Assembly: GCA_026874595.1 (NCBI GenBank)
Contig: CM049313.1
Location: 56,937,159-57,001,158 of the forward strand
Length of the DNA: 64,000 nucleotides
Direction of reading: 5' to 3'
Source of the DNA: Sipunculus nudus
Taxonomy: Eukaryota; Annelida; Sipuncula; Golfingiida; Sipunculidae
The notes under the pieces are model-generated. The model made no database searches, had not been told where the DNA came from, and worked only from the letters and a program-made list of their open reading frames with translations. The number at the start of each line of letters is the position of its first letter. Positions within the stretch are counted from its first letter, which is position 1. This document shows, one piece after another, positions 26,401-41,400 of the stretch. The position numbers were made by a program, and so were the translations under genes.

Positions 26401-29400
26401 CAGTTTATATTTACTGTGCAGACTGAACTTCAGAAGACTGAACAGTTTATATTTATTATGCAGGCTGAACCATAAACAGTTTATATCTAGTGTACAGGCT
26501 AAGTTATGAACAGTTTATATTTACTAGACAGAACAAGGCAGAAACAGTTAATATTTATGGTGCAGGCTAAGGTATGGACAGTGTATATTTACCCTGCAGA
26601 CTAAGGTATGAACAGTTTATATTTATTTTACAATCAAAGGTGTGCACAGTTTATATTTAATATTCAAACTAAGGTATGAAAAGCTTATATTTACTGGACA
26701 GACCAAGGTAGGAACAGTTTATATTTATTGTGCAGGCTAAGGTATTAACAGTATATATTTACTGTGCTGACTGAGGTATGAACAGTTTATACTCAATGTA
26801 CAGGCTGAGTTATAAATAGTTTATATAATTTACTGTGCAGACTACGGTATGAACAGTTTATATTTATTTTACAAACTAAGGTATGAACAGTTTATATTTA
26901 CTGTGCAGGCTAATGTAGGAACAGTTTATATTTATTATGCAGCATGAAATGGTGTGAGAGTACACTGAAGGACCTGACCAAGACACACCAGGAGTTTAAC
27001 TTCATGTTGAAGCAGATGAACCACGAGCGAACTCGAGCAGAGAACAGCAGCTGCTGGGGCCTTGACCTTGTGATGAAGGTATGTCATGTGACCATAACAT
27101 CCCTCCCCATTCACATAACTCACAATATGTTGAATTTTTATTTGTGTTTTCCTTAGGTTGGTCATTTTGTATACTTTTAGGTTTTCTTATGTACTGATGG
27201 TAATTTGTTTTGGTTTGTTCTGATTTTGATTGGTCTGTTAGGTTACTGAAAAAGGTCTGGAGCAAGTTCTTTGGGAGACAGAATTTCTGTTTAAATATTA
27301 ATTCAGTGAAGCTGGATTGGATGCATGGTGTTGGTAACAGGGTGAACTTGTAACCTGTTTTAACTCATGCAGCTTTCCTTCATTCTGAATGATAGCCTTC
27401 AGTTTTATCAATAGTCCTGACACTGGATGTGTCAATGTGAAACAAATCATAAAATATCCCATCATCCAGCAATGCAAGTTAAAACCTACACTCCTCAACC
27501 TGGGGTTATACACTCTGGTCATTCTGTATCACCATCTCTTTAACTACAAGCAAAATTCTCCATGTCCCACCACCAGGTCTGGCACAGGGCAAAGAGTTAT
27601 AGTCAGACCAATGAGGTTATAGTATTGCAGTGAGCATCCAGGCCAAGTTTTAAACCCATGACACCCCACTCTCATTGGTCCGTCTCTTGGCCCTGTGCCA
27701 GCCCAGGTGTTGAAACCTCAAAGACAGCAGTTAAAGCAAAGGAGATCTAGAACAACTGCAGTGTATGACCACTGGGTAAGGAGTGTTTTATAACCCAGCC
27801 TGACATCTTTTACATTATTTCTAGAATTCCTTCAGGCCAATATATCATGAAGGCCTTACCGGCAGCTAGGTCTGTACTGCCAATTTAACCAAGTGTAACC
27901 TGAGTCTTCCATATTTCATAAATGCATCAGGGAAAAGTTCTGTTGACTTTGTATCTTGGCCAACATGTACACAAAATTTCATAAAAAATTCCTGAACTTT
28001 CTGATATATATTGTTCATTTTTGAACAACAGGGAAAAATAACATTTGCAACACAAATGAAACATACTTTTCAGTGCAGGATTTGGATATGTTGACTTTGT
28101 ACCAAGGCCAACATTTACATAAAATTTCATTGAAAATTCCAGAACTTTCTGAGATATATTGTTCATTGTTAAACATGGACAACACAAATGAAACATATAC
28201 TTTTCAGTGCAGGATTTAGATATGTATAGATGGCACAAGGTGTAGGGGACTCTAATTTATTTATACAAGGAATAAAATTAAGAATAAAAGATATGGCTTT
28301 GTAAATCTGGTTCAGTGATGTTCAGAATAGAAATAAATAAATTGGAACTTAACACTAGCTTTAAATCAATAGTTACTTTAGAGAAGTATCTGGTTTGTAT
28401 AACAAATATAAAACATGGATGTGCACTAGCTCAATTAAGATGCTAAAATCATTATTTGCTAAAATAAAAAGGTAGACACATTTTCAGGGTTAAAGAAGAG
28501 AGATTTTGTCAGTATTGTGTTTACTATGGTATAAATGAGGTAAAAACTCATTATAAGACATTATTGAAAACTTTTTTTCGTTTCCTTGTCTAATGATAAA
28601 ACAGATCTGTAATTAAGCAGCATACACTTACCATGCCTTTAAGAAGAGAATAGATATTTAGGTATAATGCCAGTAATGATATAAACAATCATATAACATG
28701 TTCCTATTTTGTATATTCTAGGGCCATTAATATCTCTGTATATAGGAAATGGAAACATTAATGTTTAATGTTAAAACAGGTTTCAGTGATTGTTTGTTAT
28801 TCCAGTGTGTGCTTTGTATCTATTTGCCTTTAAGGATCAAGATTCCAGAATATTTGTATACCCAATACTGTGGGACTACAAATTTCCACAACACTTCGGA
28901 GCGGGAAGTCTGCGTATCATTTTACAACCATCGGGGGAGCGTCAGTTTGACAGTCTGGATGACCTCATCCGGTTCTTCCAAACAGACAACTCATCCCCCA
29001 TCAAGTTAAGGAAATGTCTGTCCCCCAAACGCACAGAGAAAATACGTAAGTCTGCATGTTTCTTGTTCTCTACCAACTACTCATGACCGAGAAAAAACAA
29101 CTGCATGTTCTGACCTGCGACACTAATATTATAAATAATGACAGTATGACAAGCAGATGAAAATTAGAAAGTACTGTTATAGAAATGGCATGCACATCTG
29201 CTAATATTAGAATTTATCCTTTATAACTTGTATTGCCACCTCAACATCTTCAGTTAATTAAATATCGACATTTAGATGGCAAGCTGCCACTACACCTAAT
29301 AGGGCTATATGTGTTATATCTTATAAACTAGTAACCTGGCTTTTTATTGGGGGTTGGGGATGTATTAAATGAGATAAGGAATGTTGGCTCATATTCTAAA

Positions 29401-32400
29401 AGTTAAAAGTTAAGTTTCAGTGGGATACTGTTGCAATAAGATATGAACAAATATTTTTTACATTTATTTTGTGGTTCCATTCTTGTGGCAAGAAATTCAC
29501 ACATCTGTATGTTTACCTTGAAGACCTTGTCAGTGATGATGTTTACCTTTGGGTACTAGATTGGGACATCGGGGCATTCAGATTTTTGAAAATCTTTGAC
29601 TGGTTACATATATTATTATTGTTAGACATACAAAGGATATATTGTATAAGGAAAATAAGAAAGATGAATTGAGCGCATGTTTTTGGGCAAGGAAGCTGTT
29701 CCTAAAGAAAGAAAAGGGAATATGCATACCCCATTAGTGGTAGAAGCAGATCTAAGCAAGGATCCATGGGGTCCAAACCCGTCCCTTTTCAGTGACACTT
29801 GTGGTTGTTTCAAAATTACGCAAAAGAATTACCTGGATGAATTGGAGGATTGACTAGTTTTGCTTGCTGACATAAGAAATGAGTGTCACAGCATTGAGAA
29901 TCAAGTTTTTTTCACATTTGTTGACCAGGCATGCAAGTTGGTGGGTGACAGGGTCAGATTGTGGAGCATGGTGTTGTAATAGCAAAGGCTCCGGACTTGC
30001 GATCAAGCCATCATGGGTTTGGATCCCGTAGCATCTCACTTCTTTGCTAAGACCCTTCAGCAAGGTTTGGCCACAAATGTTTTTATGTGTACCCAGCATC
30101 ACAAATGGTTACTTGATTAAGTGCCATGTGTGTATGGCTGGCCCTAGAGACCTGAAACTGTAGCATTCACAGGGAGCTACTTCAGGGAAGTAAAGTCAGA
30201 TGTAAAGTCTTCTGATCCAGTTCTTTGGAAGGGGACTTAAAACCTGCAACATTTAACTTGATATGCCCCCGCCACAAAGTGGCCGGGGCATATAGTTTTA
30301 CCCATGTCCGTCATTCTGTCCTTTCATCCTGCTGTCATTCCGAAATCAAACAGTTGTACAGACTTTTTCGCAATGCCTGCAGATATTGGCCTGATTTTTG
30401 TTGTGTGGGCAGATAATGACCAGTTACAGATGGAGTTCGCTTTTTGTTCTGGTTGACCTACTTTTGACCTTATGACGGCTCCTAAACCCTAGAAAATATG
30501 ATGAAAAATAGAAATTTTCATGATAAATATACATATTAGGCCTTTTTTTCACAATGCTTGCAGATATTGGCCTAATTTTTAGTGTGTGTGTGCATAATTA
30601 CCAGTTACAGGTTGAGTTTCGTGTTTTGTCCAAGTTGACTTACTTATGACCATATGACATCTCCTGAACAAAGAAAATTTCTTGAAAAGAAGAAATTTTC
30701 ATGATAAATGCACATGTATGGTGTTTTTTTTTTTCCAAATGCTTGCAGTAATTGGCCTAATTATTGGTGTTTGGGCGCATAATTAAAACTTACAGATCGA
30801 GTTTGCATTTTATCCTGGTTGACCTACTTTTGACTGTATGACAGCTCCTGAACATAGAAAATTTCATGAAATATAGAAATTTTCATAAGGAATGCACATA
30901 TACAAAATTGAAATTTTCATGAGAATTGTACATGTACAGCTTTTTTTTGCAGTGCTTGCAGATATTGGTCTAATTTTTGGTGTGTGGGTGCATAATGACC
31001 AGTTACAGATCAAGTTTGCATTTTGTCCTGGTTCACTTACGTTTGACCGTATGACTGCTCCTGAACATAGAAAATTTTACAAGCTTTAACAAATATTTTT
31101 AATTTTCTTGAGGCACATCTAGTTTTTTAAATGTCAGCAAACATGCTTAAACCCATCAATGACAGCAGGGTTTATTCATATGCACAATAGACTTTAATCC
31201 TGCTTTGGAGATTGATTGTGTACCACGTTTGTGTTGTGAATAACCAGACCACCAAGCATTCCAGTTTTTGCATGCAGATTGCAGTTCATCTGTTTTTGAT
31301 GGTGACCTCTATGCATTTTAGAAACCAACCAAAAAAATCACTCAAAATGATGTGTACATTAAAAATGATATATTCTCATATTTGTGAGGTCACTGCTGGA
31401 ACAATAACGTTTAAAATGAGGCAAAGCACAGTGTCATATGCAGTGCTCTTTCAGAGAACATTAAAAACAAAAGTGGACAGTCTTTTCTTTTGTAAGTATT
31501 AGATGTTAAGAGTAGTTTACACAAAATCACATTATAAACTGAAACACAAGTGTTGAAAAGTTATGATGGTATAATAAATGATAAATGCGTTAATGTCCAT
31601 AATATTAATTCATTTTGATGCATAAGATATCTCGTAAGTTAATCATGTGATCTTAAAATATTTCTGAATGTTGATTGCACAGTGTATTAACCTCAGTGTC
31701 TTATTTTCAGCTGACCATCGTCTTCTACTTTGTGCGAACACACCTGAAATAGAAGAAGGGCCAGAGATAGATGAGCCCCTCGTATTACGAGGTTCAGCGT
31801 GCATTGTACCTTCAGTGGAACTGCGTGATGTTATAGGTAAGTTCCATTAGTAGAACTACTTTTCCATGTGTCATCACAGCAACTGGCTAAAGTTCAGGTT
31901 TACACCTTTAATAATCCAACAATATTTACTTTCATGGTTTTGCCATACAGTGGAGCCTGCCTTAAAGACCACCTATCCATTAAAACCACCCTTGAATGAA
32001 AGAATGCAGTTAGGTTGGTTATAACTAACCTGCATAATAAGTTCATCTGTGAATTAAGTCTTCTTTTTGCCAGTCCCATGGTTGGTTTTATAACACAGGC
32101 TTCAATGTATTTGTATTATTTGTTTTTTTGTGACATTTGCATTGTAATCAAGGTCAGGGGGCAGTGAAGTGTAACAGACATTTCCTCTGAACTTTTGCAT
32201 GTAATATTGTCTGCTGAGTTCAGGTCATGTGACATTACAGGGACTTATCCATTTGCCAGGTATGTTAATACACATGAAATATAGTGTTCTCTTCTTCAAA
32301 TATTAGTGTCTGTCAGTATTTCATTCTAAACCATGTGCCTAATTGTGTACAGAATTGGAAATAAGGTTGCATCAGGTGCAATCTGTGGCACAAAACACAC

Positions 32401-35400
32401 AGATCCCCTCCCCCTTTTTTTCAGCCACTGCAACCTTATCTTGAGGGGTTCAATAGTACATATACAATAGTATATACCATTATGACGTTAAATTCTTTAA
32501 AATATTCAATTATACATAACCCTTTCAAATATGATACAGAGACTCCTAAAGACAGTTCAAAATCCCATGTCAATCGGCAAAATTTTGGCCTGACTCAGCA
32601 GTATTTCTTCTGAATGAAGGCCAAGATTGAGCAAAATGTCTGTTTTGGCTGTCATCTTTATGATATAAATAAATATAAAATGTTATCTAAGCAGTTTCAA
32701 TTAAAAGGAATGATCTGTTTTCATGCAGGAAAGGGTGAATTCACAGAACTCAGGTTGTCTACGTGGGAAGACCAGAAACAGAGAATGGTCGCAGTGAAAT
32801 ACTTGCAGGAACAATATGAAAGCAAGCTGTTACAGGTGGGCCAAAGCATAAGCTTAAGAAAATATTAACCCTAAGAAAAATTGAGGTTTACTGTATTTAA
32901 CTCACTGAAAGTCATATTGTGGCTGTACTTCAATGTATGAAAACATTTGATGTGGAACTTGTTCCTTAACAGACAGCTATTTAAAAAAAATGCATAACAT
33001 TAAAGATAATGTAGGTTGCACCATCGTTTTGGTTAAACAGGTTTCAAAGCTAATATATTGAAGACTTTAAAAATGTTTATCAAAAGACTGAGGAACCTGT
33101 CTGTAAGACCACCTTTGAGTGATCTGAAAGCAATCAAATTGGTTTTAAGTGACCTGTCTAATAAGACAGGCATGGGGGGCCTTATAACACAGGTTTCACT
33201 GTATTTTGTATATAACAGGAGTCTGGTTTAAATATTGTAATTATAAGAAAAAATAAAAACTGAAAAGTATAAATATTTTCTTGCACAGTTTTTCTACAAA
33301 GGAATAAACAAAGCACTTTTCTGGAGTGATGCCAACCTGTTGCGTGTTCATGGGATCTGCATGGATGGACGCTTCCAGGTCATTCAGGACTATGCCAGGC
33401 ATGGAAGTTTGGAGGAATACTTGAAAAACAGCTCAGCAGTCATAAAAATCATCCATCTGGTCCAAGCTGCAGAACAACTAGCTTCTGCTCTGTATTTTAT
33501 TGTAAGTAAGACAGGTAGTTTGAATGTGTATTATTATTTGATACCACATCTTTAATTCAAGGCTCAGGTCCATCATTAATTATAACTGCTGATTATTCAA
33601 TAGATTTACATATAGCAGTTAAACCAGAAGTATCAAAGGGAACATTTCATGGTATTCTTGCATGCGGAGCCCACTTTGTATGCATGTTACATCATCGTGG
33701 TGAATAAATCACTCAGAAACCAATCAGATGGGACTAATTGGACCTACTTTTAGTCAAGATGGCAGTAATGGCAAAAAAAAGTGCAGTGCAGTGACCATCC
33801 ATACTGTTACCATGGAGTCATAGAAGTCAGCACTCCTGAGTTTATGCCCTGGGTGAGGAATTAAAACAGAATGAAACATAAATGACTGAACTTGTATATA
33901 AATTGAGGCTTCATAGACTCTCAATGTTTCCTGTGAATAGTAAAGACAAAGCTGATACTCATGAAATCTCTCTGAATATTCAAGAGGCAGAAATTCAGCC
34001 AGACAGCAAGATTTACCTGTATGCCGATTTCTGATGGCATGTTTTTCATATACATTAGCTGCCATTAAAAGGAAAAAAATATTTATTTTTTGGTCTAGGT
34101 TTGGTCTAGTTTATTTGAAGTAACACTGTACTTTGAAAAACCTGAGGAAATTATTTATTTCCTTATTAGGATTCTCTCCACAGTTTCTGATATGAGTAGT
34201 TCTGTCACTCTGACACAGCCAGTAAACTCTCCCATTGCCAAAAGGGCCACAGTGCTGTCAGTGAATGACCATATTCACATTCAGTATGTTAAATATATAT
34301 AAAGTCCAGATGGTGTTTCTTTTGTGTTTCTGTTTAAGTGATTCTACTCTTTGTTTAGTAGTTTTTGCACATGTGCAAACAGTCTTGATATTGCAAACAG
34401 ATACACACAGATAGTGTTTACTACACACAGATAGTGTTTACTACACACAGATTGTGATTACTCGCACACAGAACCAGAACAACATAAAAACGGGTAAACT
34501 GGAGATACTACTCAGCCAAAATAAATTAATAGCATAAAAGATACACAAATTATTTGCAAATATTTATGAACCTTTATACAATCTTTATTCTGTCCTCTTG
34601 CAGCCAGTGCCACCTACCAGCTGTAATCATAACCACCCTGTCTCCTTGACTATTGTATCTAGCCAGGAGGAGGTCTGATAATGTATGTTGTTTATTGTAG
34701 CATGAGAAAATGGAATTCCATGGAAACATCCAGTGTCGGAACATTCTGGTGTTCCGTCACAGTGACAATGACATGTTCACCAAGCTGGCTGACCCTGGCC
34801 TGCTCTATTACTACAACGCAATCAGCCTGGATGACATTCAGAATCAACATAGGTCAGTCAGAAAAAAAACTACCAAGCTTGATGAAGTTCAGTGTGGTCA
34901 TTATGGTAAAGATTTTCTGTATGATTAGAAATAAAACCAGTGTTATCAAGAACTTAAGGTATGATAGTGTGTGATTTGTTCATTCTTAGGGCATAAATTG
35001 GGGCAAATGTTTATTTTAATAAGTTTATTTTCATGATTAGTCAGCATCATAAACGATTCCTAGGCAATCATCCATGCAATATTGTAGTCATTGCCACACC
35101 ATAGAAATCAAGGTCTGCAGAGAGAGACAGGAGGCATAAAACAGTGTGTATTAATGGTTATTTAGCCCTTATCAGAGTCCTTAAAAAAATGCATATTTTT
35201 AATCATTTGCCCAACTTTTGTTGTCCAAGACTGGCCTTTGAATTACTTCTTGTTCAACTATTTTAGACACTGCTGAAATATGTCCTGTAGGGATGTAACA
35301 ATTCAAAGTCAAATATCATGTAGGCATTGTCAGATATACCTATAGAGATACTTTGATGATATTTGAATACCATATGGAAATAGAGGTCAGACATTTTTCA

Positions 35401-38400
35401 GTGGCATCTAAGGCATCTATGCTGAACCATCTTTTGCAAGAAATAATCTGAATGGCATAACTTATTGGCATAGCTGCTTAGCTAATAGTTTGGAAATAAG
35501 TTTTATTAATGATTTGGAATGAACTTGAAGAGAAGAAGCTTATTTATGTTTCTATATTAAGTATAAGAATCAGCATAGAATCTAAATTATAATATATCAT
35601 ATATATATATTTTATCATGGATCATATCAGGAGCAAACTGTCAATAAATGTTTTGAATTGTTAGATAATGTATCATTACACCCCTAGTGTCTAGTGTAAT
35701 CTGGTTATCATCAGTTTCATATCAATTGTATACCAATCAGGGTCACAGAGTATAGTCAGAGGTGGCATCTGCAGTGCCATCAAGAGTAAATCTGTGTAAC
35801 TATGAATTCTGTATGTTTTAATGACATTCAAGATGCCCATGGCTAGCTCCTGAGCTGTATACAAATCTTAACAAGATGGACACCGCCACTGACATGTATG
35901 CATTTGGCATCACCTTGTGGGAGATGTTTGCAGGAGGCATGCGACCCTGGAGAGACATATACGCACCTCAGGTTGGGCATATATCAGATGTATACTGGAG
36001 CAGAATTCTGTCAGTCATAAAACAACCTAAGTCACACTCAAAAACTAAAGTTATCTTAGCTTATTTCATAAATCCTCCCAATATCAAGTATTCAGCTGCT
36101 TTATGTTTATAGATATATTTCTTAATTATTGACTAGACAGGTGTTAAATTGGTGGTGTGGTCTCAGCATCGTCTTATCCTGTACATTTGGAGTTAATTTT
36201 CTTTACTGTAAAACTGCATTTGTGGTTCTGTTCACTAATCATTCAAACTAATCTTCTCGATTTAGTAATGGACTGACTGATACATACTAGCCATCTTTTG
36301 CATTTTGCATCACTGCAGCTGCCGGCAGAGAAACATATACAGTTACACTCTACTGTAGCTACAGGCATGCAGACACATGCAACCACACTACCATAGAAAC
36401 AGACACACACAGTTGCACTGTAATGGAGCTAAAGGCACACAGTCACAAGCAATTACATGTTACTGGAAGCACACAAATACACACAGTCACACTCTACTTG
36501 AGCTGCAGGCACACAAATACATACCGTCACACTACTTAAGCTGCAGGCACACAAATACACACAGTCACATTCTACTGGGGCTACAGGCAATCAAACACAT
36601 ACAGTCACACTGTAGTGTAGGTAGCTACAGGCACACAGACACATATAATGACACTACCGTAATTACTGGAACACAGGCAAATCTCATTCTCTACTGGAGC
36701 AACAGGCACATAGACACATAAAATCACATTGTATTGGAACTACAGGCATGCAAACATATGCAGTCAAACTGTAGTGTAGCTACTAGGAGTGCAGGATATA
36801 TCACAATACAGTGATTCCCATATTGTGTATTGCGATACAGTCTTCAAATTTTGATATTTTGGATATTTTGTTTACTTCCTAAAATTTTTTTAGGGTAAAC
36901 TTAATGTTTCTGTTACAAATTAAGACATTTTAATGGGTTAGGATTTATGACAGACCTTAAGTGAAAGTCACTTCTGTTTCTTTAGACATTAAGTAGGAAA
37001 TGTTCAAGTAAGCCTGATATAGCATAGATCAAAGGTTCGTCCAGTAAAACTTGCATGTTTGCCCAATGATTTATTAATACACAAGAAATATTTCCATACA
37101 ATAAAAAGAAAGAAGTGCAAAAAAATGGTCATGATAATTAATCATATATTCATGAAAGTTCTTTCCTTATCATAACTGAAGGAAAATCAAATGTCAAGTT
37201 AAAATTACTATTGATTAAGAATGGCAGCCATGCGATGTGGTACACAGCTGTGATTGTACACACCACCTATACCTATCTATGCTAAATCACAGTCCAGAAT
37301 TCTCTGATCTGCATAAACTTTAATTGTGTTATTATATTTAACATGATAATATGAAGAATTAATAATAATTATAATAATAATTTAATAATATTAATTGTTT
37401 ATATATAATAGAAAAACCACACTCATTGCCTATGAATTTAATACAATAAAAATATCGCAATATGTATTGCAATACTCAACCACCTATCACAATATATTTC
37501 TATACAAAATTTGTAGGTGATACCCATCCCAAGTAGCTACAGCCACACAGTCATATACTATCACAATGAACTGTAACGACACTGTACTGGAGCAACAGAC
37601 ACATACAAGCACAAAGAGTAAAGTAAAGTTGCAGGTTTCACCCCTTCCCAGTTACTGGCTCAGGAGACTTTTACTATTTACTTCATGGCAATAGCTCCCT
37701 GATGATGCTACCGAGCCAACACTTAGTTTTTAGGTCGCCAGGGCCCTCCAAACGCAGATGGCACTTAATCCAGTACCCATTTATAACACTTATGGCAACA
37801 AAGTGAGAGCTACAGATTTCAAACCCATGACCACATGATCACAAGTCTGACACCTTTGCCATTACACCATCCGCTTCAACACATTCTAATGTAGCTACAG
37901 GTATGCAAACACTGCCAAGTCTATGGTTACGCTTTCACAGACCTTAATTCACCTACTGGCTATCATATTCTGTTTCATGAATAAAGAACAAGGCAGTTGA
38001 ACCAATCAGATGATTCACATGGACTTGTTTATCATGGCCCCCGAAGCACATCTAGTGCTAGTTCTAGACACCAGAACAGGTCACTGAATCAAGGTCTGTG
38101 AAGGCACAGCCACAGACTTGATGGTATGAAGATTGAGCTACAGGCACACAATCTCACAATACTGGAGCTACAGGCATGGACTTCTATAGGAAGTAGAATA
38201 CATTGTAGTTGCTTCTAAAGTAATAAATATGAATACATTACCTGCTGCAGTTTTAGTAATGGTGTACACATGTTGTCTTGTTATCAATGTAGGTGAGAAG
38301 AGCAGTGAAAAGTGGTCGTCAGCTACAGAGGTTACCACAGTGTCCGTCACAGCTGTACCAGCTCATGCAGGAATGCTGGGAACTGGACCCCAGTAACCGC

Positions 38401-41400
38401 ATCACAGCACGCCATGCCCTGCGTAATATCCGCAGTGTGCAGCCGAACGGTAATACATTCATAATAGTGCATGATCTTAATGTAAGTTGTTTAGTTCAGT
38501 ATGTGTATTTGATTTTTCTGGACAGTCCATAGTTTGTAAAACCAAGTAGAGTTCACATCCCACATTGTTTATCATGATCAGATTTATTTTAAATACAGTG
38601 CAAAATACAGTTGCCTGATGACCACCCCACTATCATGACCACCTTGCTATCATAACCACCCTGCTATCATGACTACCCCGCTATCATCACCACCCTGTTA
38701 TCATGACCACCCGCTAACATGACCACCCCGGCTGTCATCACCACCCAGCTGTAAACACAACCCCGCTATCATGCAGCCCCACTACCATGTCCAACCTGCT
38801 ATCATCACCACCCCACTATCATGAACACCCTGCTATCATGACCATCCTGCTATCATGACCACCCTGCTATCATGACCATCCTGCTATCATGACCACCCTG
38901 CTATCATGACCATCCTGCTATCATGACCATCCTGCTATCATGACCACCCTGCTATCATGACCATCCTGCTATCATGACCAGCCTGCTATCATGACCATCC
39001 TGCTATCATGACCACCCTGATATTATGACCACCCTGTTTCCATGATCACCCTGCTATCATGACCAACCTGCTATCATGACCACCCTGCTATCATGACCAA
39101 CCTGCTATCATGACCATCCTGCTATCATGACCAACCTTCTATCATGACCACCCTGCTATCATGACCAACCTGCTATCATGACCACCCTGCTATCATGACC
39201 ACCCTGCTATCATTACCAACCCACTATCATGACCACCCTGTTACCATGACCATCCTGCTATCATGACCAACCTGCTATCATGACCACCCTGCTATCATGA
39301 CCAACCTGCTATCATGACCACCCTGCTATCATGACCAACCTGCTATCATGACCACCCTGCTATCATGACCACCCTGCTATCATGACCACCCTGCTATCAT
39401 GACCATCCTGCTATCATGACCATCATTGTATCATGACCACCCGCTATCATGACCACCCTGTTACCATGACCACCCTGCTACCATGACCATCTTGCTATTA
39501 TGACCACCGTGATATCATGACTATCCTGCTATCATGACCACCCTGCTATCATGACCACCCTGCTATCTTGACCACCCTGCTTTCATGACCACCGAGCTAT
39601 CATGACCATCCTTCTATCACGACTTCGCCGCTATCATGACAATCCCGCTATCATGACCACCCTGCTATCATGACCACCCTGCTATCATTACCAACCCACT
39701 ATCATGACCACCCTGCTACCATGACCACCCTACTACCATGACCACCCTGTTATTATGACCACCCTGCTATCATGACCAACCCACTATCATGACCACCCTG
39801 TTACCATGACCACCCTGCTATCATGACCACCCTGCTATCATGACCTCCCTGCTATCATGACCACCCTGCTTTCATGACCACCCAGCTATCATGACCATCC
39901 TTCTATCACGACTACGCCGCTATCATGACAATCCCGCTATCATGACCACCCTGCTATCATGACTGCCCTGCTATCATGACCGCCCTGCTATCATGACCGC
40001 CCTGTTACCATGACCACCCTGCTATCATGACCACCCTGTTACCATGACCACCCTGCTACCATGACCACCCTGCTACCATGACCACCCTGCTACCATGACC
40101 ACCCTGCTATTATGACCACCCTGCTATCATGACCACCCTGCTATCATGACCAACCCACTATCATGACCACCCTGTTATCATGACCACCCTGCTTTCATGA
40201 CCACCCTGCTACCATGACCACCCTGATATTATGACCACCCTGTTTCCATGATCACCCTGCTATCATGACCTCCCTGTTACCATGACCACCCTGCTATCAT
40301 GACCACCCTGCTATCATGACCAACCTGCTATCATGACCACCCTGCTATCATGACCAACCCACTATCATGACCACCCTGATATCATGACCACCCGCTATCA
40401 TGACCACCCTGCTATCATGACCATCCTGCTATCATGACCAGCCTGCTATCATGACCATCCTGCTATCATGACCACCCTTCTATCATGACCACCCTGCTAT
40501 CATGACCAACCCACTATCATGACCACCATGTTACCATGACCACCCTGCTATCATGACCACCCAGCTCTCATGACCACATCGCTGTCATGACCACCCTGTT
40601 ACCATGACCACCCAGCTATCATGACCACCCCACTATCATGACCACCCTGCTATCATGATCACACCACTATCATGACCACCCTGCTAAGATGACCCAGGCT
40701 AATGTAAATCATCATTAAAACCTCCAACTAACAGGACCACTCTGCTAATATGACTACATTTTTTGGTCACGCAGGTGGTCATGTTAGTGGGATTTCACTG
40801 TATTGTTAAATTAATTTGTTTAAACATAGTTTCAATCATCCAGAGAAAATTGTATGCCTGAATGTTACAGGATGACATGAATTTATGTTTGTCTGATTTG
40901 CCTGTAATTGGAGACACATCCTGATCTGTCTTACTACCCTACTAGCTTAATTTTGCATCCATATAAAATATTTGATTGTGCAGTGTATAGTTTTCTGACA
41001 TTTTCTTCTTTAGTAACTAGCCAATCTTTGATAAATGCTGCTAATACATTCATAATAGTGCATGATCTTAATGTAAGTTGTTTAGTTCAGTATGTGTATT
41101 TGATTTTTCTGGACAGTCCATAGTTTGTAAAACCAAGTAGAGTTCACATCCCACATTGTTTATCATGATCAGATTTATTTTAAATACAGTGCAAAATACA
41201 GTTGCCTGATGACCACCCCACTATCATGACCACCTTGCTATCATAACCACCCTGCTATCATGACTACCCCGCTATCATCACCACCCTGTTATCATGACCA
41301 CCCGCTAACATGACCACCCCGGCTGTCATCACCACCCAGCTGTAAACACAACCCCGCTATCATGCAGCCCCACTACCATGTCCAACCTGCTATCATCACC

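Noticed and set aside
33754-34065. 103-codon minus-strand frame in JAK intron 8
   Set aside because: No family resemblance and antisense to an intron; likely chance.
36377-36721. 114-codon frame rich in His, Thr and Ser
   Set aside because: It follows the ~40-bp minisatellite and breaks with it.
40908-41123. Extra JAK exon suggested by a peptide tail shared with 38451-38532
   Set aside because: The sharing is due to the 2.59-kb duplication of intron sequence; the tail is intronic read-through after the exon 11 donor.
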